A stretch of DNA of 64,000 nucleotides. Source: Nageia nagi (taxonomy: Eukaryota > Pinophyta). Shown one piece after another: positions 11,354-21,540 of the stretch. Every line of letters begins with the position of its first letter. Positions within the stretch are counted from its first letter, which is position 1. Under the pieces are notes generated by a model. That model was not told the origin of the DNA. It did no database searches and was given only the letters and a program-made list of their open reading frames with translations. The DNA is taken from contig JBITNC010000001.1 in assembly GCA_050084985.1 (NCBI GenBank), positions 119,846,001-119,910,000 of the forward strand, written 5' to 3'. A program made the translations under genes and the position numbers.

Positions 11354-11593
11354 ATGCTCCATCCATCATCGTGGCCCTCACCTGTAGCCTACCGCTCTCC
11401 CACTTGTGATCTCCCATTGCACCACTTACAACCTTCAACCACCCCACTTGTGACCTCCCATCACTCCACTCATTACCTTCATCACCCTATGGCCTATCAC
11501 CCTCTATGGCCTTTGCCCAACTACCTATCACACTCCACGTTCCTCCTCCCTCTACTCAATGTATCCAACCATGTTCCTCCTCCCTCTGTTTGA
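11354..11593 (+). other. C-rich open frame in leader of D, probably non-coding
   Basis: A 79-codon frame rich in Pro, His, Ser and Leu. Its composition follows the pyrimidine-rich DNA and it matches no domain. The matching part of G (about 51580-52150) is purine-rich on the plus strand, so it is pyrimidine-rich in the sense of the element, but I see no equivalent protein there. Confidence 0.3.
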
Positions 11594-11675
11594 TGTATCT
11601 AACTATGTTCCTCCTCCTTTTGCTTGGTGTATCCAATCATGTTCCTCCTCCCTTTGCTTAGAATGTCCAACCACA
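11553..11675. repeat. Tandem repeat of about 35 bp, about 3.5 copies
   Basis: Repeats of the form TGTATCCAACCATGTTCCTC followed by CTCCCTCTGCTT-like sequence, starting near 11558, 11593 and 11627, with a partial last copy. Confidence 0.6.
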
Positions 11676-12329
11676 TTCTTTCCTATGTATACCATTTTTA
11701 AAAAATATCACCTTACATTTCTTGGTCTCTCCTAGGCATTTTTTTTCTAAACTTTATCTCCTCCATTTATTTTAATGATTGTTGTTATTGGGAATTTATT
11801 ACTTTCAAGTCTTCCTTTATGTGCAATGGAGTATTTTTGTGTTTGCATTTAAAACTCTACAGAATTTAAATCTTATTTTTCTTGTTTCATAAGTATAACT
11901 CATAATTATTTTCCATTCTCTTTAACTCACTCTTGTAGTAGAGTTAGAGTTAAAATTGAATGATGACCTAATTTTTTGAGTGGCATAGAAGACTTCTTGA
12001 TGCATTAACTACATTGCATTTTTTTTTGTTAATTTTTTAAATTGCCTAGAAGTATTTTTAAGGAGGTTAATTTTTTTTTGAAGGAAGGGGTATTTATTTT
12101 GTAAATACATAGAAGTTTTTTTTTTTGTCAACTTGCAATTTTTTTCCTTTTAACATTGAAAGGGATATTTTTTTTTAGTGCTTCAATTCCAAAGAGGAGA
12201 CTATTTTTTTATCCCTTAAGTATTAAGAGAGAGATTTTTTTTTGCAACCTTTTAAAAAAAAAAAATCCTTCAAATACTTACATTGGTATAAACTTGACAT
12301 TTCTAAAGAAAATTAAGCATGCTACTTTA

Positions 12330-12640
12330 GGGATAAATCTTTAAGTAAAAAGGGGAAATTTGTATAAATTTCTTACTTAATTTTTTATCTAGTATGCATA
12401 CTTCATTTTTTACTTTAAGTGTTGCATGCTTATGCTTAGTACTTAAATCTTAAGTTAAATGCATGTTTAATACATATTTGTTAATTTAATAAATGCATGC
12501 TTAGTACTTAATTTTTAAGCTATTAATTTTTTATTTTTTTGAACTTATTTGTTAAGTTAATAATGCATGCTTACTTAATTTTTTAAGCTATGGATTGATG
12601 CATGCTAAGTATCTTCTTATGCAAAGTTAATATACTTGTG
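12330..12640. repeat. Degenerate TTAAGT/GCATGC repeats in leader of D
   Basis: Several imperfect copies of a unit containing ACTTAA, TTAAG and TGCATGCTTA. The equivalent block in G (50580-50830) is a clearer 34-bp tandem array, in reverse orientation. Confidence 0.55.
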
Positions 12641-12847
12641 CAAATTATTATGGACCTATGTAAAGATGTCCTTTAGGGGTTAGTAAACAAAACCCATTGG
12701 ACTCTTAGATTTCAAATTTTGAATGCATGATGTTTTACTTATGCTCTTTACTTCATGTTTTTCTTTTTCCTTTATTTGTTTATGCAAACAAAAATGCAAA
12801 TATTGATATGAGAAACCCTCTAAAATGAACACATCCGCATGTACATT

Positions 12848-13036
12848 CTACAACATGACTTGTTTGGGGAGCCATAAGATGAGGACAAGCAAACTTAAGC
12901 CTTTAAGTCCAACGATCCAAATGGTGAAAATTTTGTACTTCTTAATTGCCCTTAAGTCCTTTATTGGTCTAGACATAACTCCAATAGGTGAACAGGCATG
13001 TGTGTAGTGATACCACATGTCTACACATCCATTCAA
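12848..13036 (-). other. Antisense open frame in leader of D, shared with element G
   Basis: A 62-codon frame running opposite to the element (YHYTHACSPIGVMSRPI). Element G carries the same frame, also antisense, at 50133-50489 and longer (118 codons). In D it continues past a TGA, where G has an Arg codon, into NVHADVFILEG. No known domain. It may be only a by-product of shared leader sequence; no promoter is evident. Confidence 0.35.
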
Positions 13037-13459
13037 AGATTATCCTAATAACCTAAGAGGATAACTTGAAACCTAATCAAGATTAATAATTTACTTGATC
13101 CAATAAATGTCATAACCTTGAAAAATAGTAGTTACTTATCCTTGTGAGAAAGCATAAAATTGACCAAGATGAACTGGTTAAGGAGTGGTAGTACTCGAGC
13201 TCCTCTTGTGTGGGCATCCAGATGAAGGCCTAATTTTAGACAAAAAAATAAGCCTCAACAATATCACTCTACATCTATGGTTCTTGAGATGAGAAACGTA
13301 TTTGGGTATATGGATTATTTAAGTTATAAAATATTTGTACTTTTGAATCAAATTAAGCATGTCTCTAGTGTTAAATGTAACATGTATTATTAAAACTTAA
13401 CATTTAATATTATTTATTGAACCACATGCTTATTACTTTTTCACATCCTTATGTAGCAA

Positions 13460-14463
13460 ATAGGAGACTCATTTTTACCCAAACACATTCTTGATAGATC
13501 CAACTTTGGGATATGGGAACCTTGGATGAGAGCTAAATTATAGGTAAGGAATCTTTCACAAACAATGAATGAGAACCTTATACCTCCTATAAATGAGAAG
13601 GCACTAGAGGCTTACAACATGAAGAATATAGTGGCAATGTCCATGATTTACCATGCAGTTTCAGATGATGTGCTCTTAATGATTTCCTCTTCAACCTCAA
13701 TGAAGAATGCTTGGGATAAGCTTAAGAAAATCTACCTTAGTTCAAATTTTTCAAAAATATTTACCATTATCCAAAATTTGCTTCAATATCATCAAGGGTA
13801 AGATGAAAATGTTGCCATCTACTTGAACAAAATCATTGACCTAAGGACCCAACTTATTGCTTGTGGGTGCAATTGGATAAATAATGAGTTCATGGTCTTC
13901 ATCATTATTCAAATCCTTTCTTTAAAATTTGAGAACTTTGTAATAGTTATGGAAACAAGGCTTGATAATGAAGAAAAAGTCTTCTCCCTTGAGAACCTTT
14001 CTAGGCACCTTTTGAAGCATGAGAAAACCCTTAATAATAAGGTATTGATTTTTTCTCATAAGGATAATAACATTGCTCTTGGAGCAACCAAAACTCCTTT
14101 CAAGAAGAAGTTCAACCATCAAAATAAATCTTATCCTTCTTCCTCCAAAAGGTTTGAGAAAAGAGGTAATGGTAACAATAGTAATAGGAATAATGGCAAT
14201 AATGGCAACAATAAGAATAATAATAGCAATAAAAATAATAGCAACAACAACCACTTCAAGCAAAGAGATGGAAAAGGTAATGTAAACAATCCTTATCCTA
14301 AGGAAAAGTTTGATGGTGATTGTAACTATTGTTGCATCTAAGGTCACAAAGAAGTTGATTGTTACAAAAATAAAAGAGAGGAAAAGAAAAAAGGTAATGA
14401 AAATGTAAATAACTTCGAAGGAAAAAAGAATATTCATATTGGTTTTGCTGTGGTGCTCTAATC
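13460..14463 (+). pseudogene. Copia D gag
   Basis: The start is taken at ATA 13460-13462, which aligns with the ATG of gag in element G (MGDSFLPKHI), so the start codon is lost by G-to-A change. The capsid region reads NFGIWEPWMRAKL, then MKNAWDKLKKIYLSSNFS and LNKIIDLRTQLIACGCNW in one frame, with stops at 13541 and 13799. An Asn-rich run (about 14165-14255, AAT/AAC repeats) precedes the zinc knuckle CNYCCI-stop-GHKEVDC, where all four ligands survive and a Gln codon became TAA (14339). The frame continues without a break into protease, as is usual for copia gag-pol. Confidence 0.88.
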
Positions 14464-16440
14464 CTTATCTCACTCTTTTTCATCTAAATGGATTGTTGAC
14501 TCTAGTTGCACTAATCACCTACACTTTGAAAAGAAAAAGTTTGAGAACTTTCATAAGTATAGAAAAGATGCGGTTGTAATAGGTGATAACTCTACCCTTG
14601 AAGTCTAAGGAATTGGGAGTCTATTGATTTATGAAAAGGTTCTTTAAAATAGTCTCTATGTTCCTAAGTTAAGGATGAACCTTCTCTCCATGATCCAAGT
14701 TATTAGAAAAAGGTACATTTTGGATTCCAACTCTCAATCTTGGTGCATTAAGAAAGGACTTGCCACTTTGGTTAAAGGATATGTGAAAGATAACCTCTAC
14801 ATTACGGATTAAGTTCCATCAAAGGTGTGTCTTGCTTCTAGTGTGTGTTCTAGAGGAAATCTTTGGAACTATAATTTAGAGCACCTTAACCATAAGAGTA
14901 TTCAAGTCATAAAATACCAAGAACTTGTAGAAGGTTTGCCTTCAATTTCTCCTTCAATTGGTCTATGGGAGAAGTACATTCTTGGCAAGATGCATAGACA
15001 AAAGTTTGAAAAAGATAAGGCAACAAGAGCATCTCAACCTCTTCAACTTTTGCAGTTAGATTTGATGGGTCCATTTCAGACTAAGTCACTTGGAGGAGCA
15101 TCTTACATCTTGACCTTAATTGATGATGTTAGTAGGATGACCTTTGGCTATCTACTTGAGCATAAGGATCAAACCTTTGAGAGTTTTAAGATTTTTAAGG
15201 CCTTTGTTGAAAATCAAACTAACCTTAAACTCAAGATATTTAAATTAGATAATGGGGAAGAATATAATAGTAATGAGTTCAATAACTATTATGCTAAGTA
15301 TGGAATCAAGAGGCAATTTACGATACCTTACACTTCTTAGCAGAATGGTGATGTCGAAAGGAAAAATAGAATAATTATGGAGATGGCTAGATGCATGTTG
15401 GGTAATCTTCCTACTTTCTTGTGGGGTGAAGCTATGAGCATTGCTATTTACACCTTAAATAGGTGTCTCACAAAAGCCATTTAGAGTAAAACTCCTTTTG
15501 AGGCATGGTTAAGAAAAAAACCTAACATTTCTCACCTTAGGATGTTTGGTTGTCAAGCATTCTTCTACATTATTTCTGAAAAAAAGAAAGTTGGATAAAA
15601 GATCTAAAAAATGCATCTTTATGGGTTATGACAGTTAGCATAGATGCTACATGCTCTTTTATCCATCCTACAAAGCCATGTTTGTTTCAAAGGATGTAAA
15701 TTTCAATGAACTTCTTGAAGAATCTACTTTTAAAGAGGATGTTGATGATCCAAAGGATTCTTCAATTGCACCTAGCTAGTTAGATATTGATGTAGACAAG
15801 TCATCTCAGGAACCAAATTCTCCAACATAAAGGGTAACAAGGAGCATGACCTTAAACAAATCCTTATTTACCAAGATTGACAACAAGCATGAGCCCTCAA
15901 CCTTCAAAGAAGCTTCTAAGAATGAGTGTTAGATGGAAGCCATGAAAATGGAGTATGAGGTGCTTATGAAAAATGAAACTTGGGATTTGGTTCCTTATCC
16001 TAATGAGAAGAATGTGATTGGAAAAAAGTGGATCTTCAAGATTAACTTCAATTTAGTTGGGGATGTTAAGAAATAAAAGGCAAGGTTTGTAGCCAAAGGT
16101 TTTGCTTAGAAATATGATGTAGATTATGAGAAAACATTTACTCCTATGGAAAATATACCTACTATCAAGATTATCCTTATCTTTCTATAGCTCAAGGATG
16201 GAAAGTTTTTCAACTTGACATCAAGAGTGCATTTTTCAATGGTGACTTAGATGTGTAAATCTTCATGAATCAAAAAAAAGGGTTTATTATGGAAGGCAAA
16301 GAGTCCTTTGTGTGTAAGCTAAAGAAGTTATTGTATAGACTTAAGTAAGCACCTCAAGCCTAGTACAAGAAGATTTTAGGGTACTTTGTAGACATTAAAT
16401 TCTCCAACTATTTTTTTGACTTGAATATATATGTGCTCAA
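14464..16440 (+). pseudogene. Copia D protease, integrase and N-terminal RT
   Basis: The protease motif reads KWIVDSSCTNHLHF, where the family has DSG, so the catalytic-loop Gly is now Ser. In the integrase zinc finger both Cys are lost (LWEKYILGK, against LCENCILGK in G). The catalytic triad is complete: Asp 15059-15061 (QLDLMGPF), Asp 15248-15250 (LDNGEEY), Glu 15356-15358 (DVERKNR). A one-base gain in an A run near 15585 shifts the frame. The tail and RT start (MEAMKMEYEVLMKNETWDLV, KKWIFKINFN, VAKGFA) then follow, with another shift near 16180. RT stops at IYVLNH and passes directly into LTR sequence at 16441, so YVDD and RNase H are absent. Confidence 0.88.
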
Positions 16441-16837
16441 TCATTTGATACCTTAAATATTTAAGTTAATATGATAATGTAAATTATCCTACATTCCATG
16501 TCATGAGCATGCCCCTTGGGTAAAAGGATGCGTATGTCATGCTTTTGTACATTGGATAAAAGGGTGATCCAAAGAGGGATTTAGGCCTATAAATAAAAAC
16601 TCCCTCTTTGTGATCACACACTAATTTGTGGAGTAAAATTATACTATAGGATAGTGTTTAGAAGAATTGTAAGAGATTCGTGTTTGTGAATGAAGTGAGA
16701 TCTAGTTAGTGGATGTACTCCTAGTTGAACTTATGTTATGTTGTGAGATTGCTTTGTGAGTTATTTAGATGTGTATTATGAGCTTTCATGTGATCTTAGA
16801 AGTTTATATTTGTTTAGTTTATAGTTCAACTCTCTCA
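16441..16837 (+). repeat. Truncated 3' LTR of copia D
   Basis: 397 bp matching 10177-10587 of the 5' LTR. The first 75 bp are missing. It contains the TATA box (16588-16595) and ends CTCTCTCA. Confidence 0.88.
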
Positions 16838-16842
16838 ATATT
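16838..16842. repeat. Target-site duplication, right copy (D)
   Basis: ATATT, identical to 10097-10101. Confidence 0.85.
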
Positions 16843-17354
16843 AACATTGGAACTAGTATCAATCAAATCCTTTTTAATAGGGACACCTTTAATATTTACA
16901 TGAAAGTATAAGCCTAAATTATTTTCAATGGCATCCTCACTAGCTAATTTATTATCTTGAAAGTAAATCATATTGAAATTCAAATTAGTATCAAGATTTT
17001 TACTAATTATATGAATGTATAAATAGGAATATATGTTTCTATTTAATTCTTTTTCAAAGCATCAAACAAAGCATTTCTATATTCAACAGATAATTGTAAA
17101 AGTTCAAAGATACTTATCTTGGCATGGGTTACCTTTAGATATTAGAGGATTTGTTGTGCACTTGGATTGTGTGGAGCCTTCATCCTTTCTATTATTGTTG
17201 GGTGAATTATTCATCTAGGCATCCCTCTCCTAGCAGTGATGCAAATATCCTCATTAAATATGTCATTCGCTATAAGTGGTTCTCCTTCCTTAGACTCTTC
17301 TACTTGTGCATCCTATTATACAAGCTTCAAATGTACAAAAACAATTGACCCAAA
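16843..17354 (-). pseudogene. Gypsy C end of gag and active-site half of protease
   Basis: On the minus strand one clean frame reads from about 16995 to 16843: KLASEDAIENNLGLYFHV, then IKKDLIDTSSNVNI. The retropepsin catalytic triplet is DTS at 16852-16860 where DTG is expected. The domain continues at 10101 after removal of copia D. To the right (17000-17250) lies a polar, Asn/Ser-rich stretch (MNNSPNNNRKDEGS, then CTTNPLISKGNPC), likely the gag-protease linker. The element is cut near 17354. Confidence 0.72.
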
Positions 17355-17501
17355 TTATAGTTGATGAGAAAGAAAAATTCCATTTGACCTAGATTTCCCT
17401 TTAGAACAAATAAATTTAGGAGCTACAAGATATAGTAGACTCCTCAAATTTAACAAAAGATATAGAAAAGGAAGAAGAACACAAACTCAAAGGTATTAAG
17501 T

Positions 17502-17807
17502 TGAACATGAAAAATAGCTAGATAGAGATCTTGGAGCTAGAAATTAACTTATTAAAAGCTCTTATGAGGATAAAAGAGATAAAATACAAAATATTAGAAG
17601 ACCAAATTAAGAAGCTTCAAGATTACTTGAAATTTTTGTAGGACTTTAGTACAATGAACATGAAAAATAGCTAGATAGAGACCCTGGAGCTAGAAATTAA
17701 CTTATTAAAAGCTTTTGTGAAGAGAAAAGAGATAAAATACAAAATATTAGAAGACCAAAGGAAGAAGATTCAATATTACTTAAAATTTTTGTAATACTTT
17801 AGTACAA
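17502..17807. repeat. 153-bp tandem duplication in upstream ORF3 tail
   Basis: Two direct copies starting TGAACATGAAAAATAGCTAG at 17502 and 17655. The offset of 153 is a multiple of three, so the coiled coil is lengthened in frame. Confidence 0.75.
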
Positions 17808-19137
17808 AGAAATATGTTGATTTGAAGACTATGATGAAAATAATTTACTAAGATGAAGATAGAGTTGGAAGAAAAATTGAAAATTCAAGGATAGACTTTA
17901 ATTTCCTAATAGACACATGCAATAATGCTAACAAGGTTACTGATTGAATCACTAAAAGGCATCTAATTAAGTTATTGGGGTAATTTACTTCTACTTTTGG
18001 ATTTGTTACATTATGTTAGAGAGAATGTTACATATTGTAATAATAATTAGAAAAATATAAAGCTATTTTTGATAAGGGTGGAGTTGTTAAAATGAATAGT
18101 GAAAATCAATAGATTATCAAGGTGATGAATCAAAAATAAGTAATATATATGGGCACATATGATTCTTACGGTCAAATTTTGGCCATGACGTAAAAGGTTG
18201 CTCACTTATATGAGTTAATGCTATGCATTGAGAAGTGTTCAAAGTCACTAACTTCATAAATAAATAAGTTGAATAATACCTTGAATGTTTTTGATAGAAA
18301 TAAGATGCCTCCCTTGTAGAAGGAAGATAATAGTGTTTTCAAATTTCAAGATATGAAGGTATACAATGACCACATACAAAAAGTAAATAACAATTTTGTA
18401 GATTGGACAGAAGATAATTTTGAAGATAAGTTCATAAAGTTCATTCAAGAAATGACCAAGATAGAAAAATGGGTATAAGAGCTATCCAAGATGAAGCCAA
18501 TTATTACTTTAAAAATAATTAATCAATTTATTTCATTAGATTTTCTCATTCAAAATATTGAACCTTCAAATAATGCAAAGTGGTCGAAGGCCCTCACAAT
18601 TTCTTAAGGATGGAATAACTTGAGTCATATGTTGTACATATTGATAGAGTTTTGTACAAAGATTTGTAGTTTTTCCTAACTTCATAATTTGGCACTATGA
18701 ATCCACTATTTGGTCACCCAAATATATACTCATACATATTTTTGAATAAATGAGAAGAGTTTTGTATGGAGCATTTGATTTTGGTGGAGATTTGACAGAG
18801 CAAAGAAGACCATATTCCATTGGAATAGTGAGAAAATCAAATAGCTTTGTTTTCTTCAACATAAGTTCTACTAAAGGGGTGGTTAATCACATAGCATGGT
18901 GAATTACAATTAACTTAACTACTTAAAGTATTCCATTTTTTAGATTCAATTTCTAGCCATCCAAATTAGAGAATGTTTGAAGAATTCTATCAAAATAGTG
19001 TGTTTCATTCTGTATTTAATTCTAATGAGTTTGTCCAAATTTAGATACCTGTATATATTATTGAAACCTTAAAAAAAATGTTTTTATTACAAGAACATTA
19101 TTTCAACTCTCAAATTCATGTTTTCAAGTTTCGATCA

Positions 19138-19147
19138 AGCTGGAGGG
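19138..19147 (+). promoter_or_regulatory. Polypurine tract before shared LTR
   Basis: AGCTGGAGGG against TGTTGATAC. It is the counterpart of 30693-30703 and marks the 3' end of the upstream partial element. Confidence 0.6.
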
Positions 19148-19860
19148 TGTTGATACAAGTGAAATAATGATTTAGGTTTTTATATATTTGAATATGGGAT
19201 GTAAATATTATTAGAGAATCAAATCAAATACCTTTGTAAACATCTAATGAGTTAGTTATAGATATTTTAGTTTGTCAAAAGTTATTAGGAATTAGTTAGA
19301 AGATATTTTTCGAGAGAAAAACTATAAGTATTACCTTCATTGAATGAGAAGGGATTGTATATAGTAGATATTACCCCTATCTTGTACTAGCACCATTGAT
19401 TATGAAATATAACTTACTTATTGATCTCTTGACTATGATCTGTTTATCATTATTCTTAAATGGTTTTGTAATATATTTTTTTGCACTCCATGGTCTATGT
19501 TAGTTTATCAGTAGTTAATATGTATCACTAAAGTAATTATATATCATAGTTACTTGGAATATCATATGGTGGCTATAAAATTAAATTGTTTGACTAACTT
19601 GGATTATGCTATAATAGATGCTTGTGCTAGTCCAAATATTCATTTTGCTTATTTGCAATCTACCAACCTAGCATTTTAAGTTTGTTTTAGTTCTACAAGT
19701 TTGTTTCTTTTACTTTTACTTTCAATAAATTCTAGTTCGATACCAATAGGAACTAACCTTATCCGAAGATTGATTTCTAGTCTTAGAATTCATTCATCAA
19801 AATTATAGTTGTGTCTTAGATACATGGGTACATGTGAAAATTACCACATCTTAGTTAATA
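19148..19860 (+). repeat. LTR 1 of gypsy E (5' LTR, shared with upstream copy)
   Basis: A 713-bp LTR, TGTTGATACAAG to TTAGTTAATA, about 85% similar by eye to 30704-31404. Ends are set by the loss of similarity after TTAATA/TAAATA and by the TGTTGA start; TTAATA could be a decayed TCAACA. Preceded by a polypurine tract and followed by a candidate primer-binding site. Confidence 0.78.
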
Positions 19861-19876
19861 GTATTATAATCCTTTT

Positions 19877-19893
19877 TGGCATGCTTAGTGGGA
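19877..19893 (+). promoter_or_regulatory. Candidate primer-binding site of gypsy E
   Basis: TTTTTGGCATGCTTAGTGGGA, 16 bases after the LTR. The same TTTTTGGCATGCTT occurs at the equivalent place in element F, whose LTRs are unrelated. That conservation supports a primer site. The primer tRNA is not identified; the first bases resemble the tRNA-Asp type TGGCGCC. Confidence 0.5.
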
Positions 19894-20095
19894 TGATCTC
19901 CTATCCTATTCTAAATTGTGCTTGATGATTATATCATGATGGTGACTCAGCTTAGGTAAAACTCTTTTTATCTCTAAAAATATTGAAACTAGAAAATTGT
20001 TTATTTTTACTTCTTCAAATTTTTTTATTATGATAACAAGGTCGTAAACAAGAAAATCCAAAGAATTCCCTAGTATTAAAAAGTTAGAAAGATCT

Positions 20096-21540
20096 ATGAA
20101 AACTCTTATTCATATTTTAACCCCCTTTATGTTGAACTCTATTATACCTTTCACTTACAGGAATATTATAAATATACTTATTCAAATGGCTCAACTAGCT
20201 CAACCTCTTATTTATCCAAAATGGAATGCTTTTGGTGCTTTGCAAGTTGCAAATCCTTATGAGATCCTAGTACAAGTTGTCAAAGCTTTACAAAATTAGG
20301 ATGGTTACAAAAATATTACTCATGAACATTGTCATAACATTATTGATATGGCCAAACAACACAACATAGTCCATGAAGATATTATGCTTATATTACTTGC
20401 CATGTCCTTCTCCAGCAAAGTTTTGGATTGGTACGAAACTCTTTTGACAAATTCCATTTCAACATGGGCTCAACTTGTTGAACCCCTCATCCTCAAATTT
20501 AATGATTTTAGTGATCCATATTCATTTCAATCTCAATTCAATGTCATTCAAATACATAGTTAGGAAAATATATCTAATTTCAACTTAAGATTTGCTAAAT
20601 CTTGGGCTATAGTGCCTCTAGTTGGAAGACCATAAGCTTTAATGGCTTTAATGTTATACTTTAGAGCATTTACTCCATATTTAGCCTCAAGGATTTATAT
20701 GATTGGACATCAATAATTTTTGGATATCTATAAAGCTTATTTGCAAGTGAAAGCTTTTCTTATTTTAGTAGAAAAGCTTCCTGCTAGATTATTCACACCT
20801 ATCTCATATGCACCCTCATCTTACATGTAACCTTAAATGCAAACTTATCCTTCTTTATATATAGTTCATGCTCCTTAGTTACCCTAGTTGTAATGTTTTA
20901 CATCATAACCTCAACATACTCTACCGACATTATGACCTCATCTTGCCTTACTTACACCCTTTTCATAGTTAGCACTTCTTGCACCTGCCTCAAGTAGCAA
21001 TGTGTAGTAAGAAAATGTGAATCAAATGCAGGTTATTGAACTAGAAGCTCTAGTAAGAAAATTATCAAATCAAAGGATAGATAAACATAAGGTGACTCAA
21101 AGGTGAGACTAGTATGATTGGAGGGATTATGGAGGTAAACAAAGAAGGTATCCCTATCCTGCTAAAGCTCAACCTCAAAAAAGAGATCCACACGAGATAG
21201 ATAAAATGTATATGTCTCGTGAGGCATATATTCCTTCTTCTCATCAAGATTGGTGTAAATATTGTAATGACCCTCATATCCAAAATTCATGTCCAATATT
21301 ATAGAATCAAACAAGGTTGGAAATGAATGATGGATTTAGTACTGACTATTATGTCAATGAAGGAGCATTAGAGGTAAATCTCATGATTTTGCTAGAACCT
21401 ACTAATAGAAATGTTGAAATAAGATTTATAGTTAGACAATTTCATCCTCAAAGGTAGATTCAATCCCATATAGCTCACCCTATTTAAACTCCATCTAATT
21501 ATTTTTCCAAGCTACCATCAAAATAGCCTATAGGCAAATC
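20096..21540 (+). pseudogene. Gypsy E gag
   Basis: Frame-coherent with stops, from the ATG at 20096. The capsid region has YPKWNAFGALQVANPYEI, then HEDIMLILLAMSFSSKVLDW and STWAQLVEPLILKFND, the retrotransposon-gag pattern (a Trp-Tyr near the end of one helix, then a segment ending in a Phe-rich stretch). A tract of many stops at former Gln sites follows (20826-21010). The zinc knuckle WCKYCNDPHIQNSC (21251-21292) has spacing CX2CX3HX4C, one residue shorter than the usual CX2CX4HX4C; element F shows the same spacing. Gag packages the element RNA. The exact start is uncertain. Confidence 0.78.

Larger units (their letters stand above)
10602..13459 (+). other. Long leader of copia D
   Basis: About 2.9 kb between primer-binding site and gag. 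It holds a C-rich segment (11340-11690), an A/T homopolymer-rich zone (12000-12260), TTAAGT/GCATGC-rich tandem sequence (about 12330-12640) and an antisense open frame (12848-13036). Element G has a leader of matching layout in reverse, so the leader is a family trait and not a chance insertion. No gene on the element's own strand is recognised. Confidence 0.7.
10102..16837 (+). mobile_element. Ty1-copia element D, 3' deleted
   Basis: A 6.7-kb copia element with complete 5' LTR, primer-binding site, 2.9-kb leader, gag, protease, integrase and the N-terminal part of RT. Sequence then jumps from RT into the middle of the 3' LTR, deleting the RT catalytic core, RNase H, polypurine tract and first 75 bp of the LTR. 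The ATATT duplication on both sides shows that the deletion happened after insertion. Confidence 0.9.
9440..17354 (-). mobile_element. Gypsy element C remnant, nested host of copia D
   Basis: A minus-strand gypsy fragment made of the gag end and protease, cut in two by copia D. The two halves join in the middle of the retropepsin when D and one ATATT are removed. The left end is lost in unrecognised sequence, and the right end is cut where the ORF3 tail of element E begins (about 17355). No LTR is identifiable. Confidence 0.7.
17355..19147 (+). pseudogene. Second copy of the ORF3 tail of gypsy E (upstream neighbour)
   Basis: This stretch aligns with 29050-30703, the end of ORF3 plus polypurine tract of element E. 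It ends in the same GGAGGG directly before an LTR. It contains coiled-coil sequence (LEINLLKA-type heptads) and many stops. A 153-bp direct duplication (17502-17654 and 17655-17807), equal to 51 codons, is present here but absent from the downstream copy. The start at 17355 abuts gypsy C. Read as the 3' end of a second element sharing the LTR at 19148. The alternative, a 2.5-kb LTR beginning inside ORF3, is less likely because a polypurine tract and TGTTGA start are present at 19148. Confidence 0.7.

Noticed and set aside
13922-14437. 171-codon minus-strand frame that looks membrane-spanning
   Set aside because: Antisense of the Asn-rich gag segment of copia D. AAT/AAC repeats read backwards give Ile/Val/Leu runs. 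The plus-strand gag with zinc knuckle is clearly the real frame.
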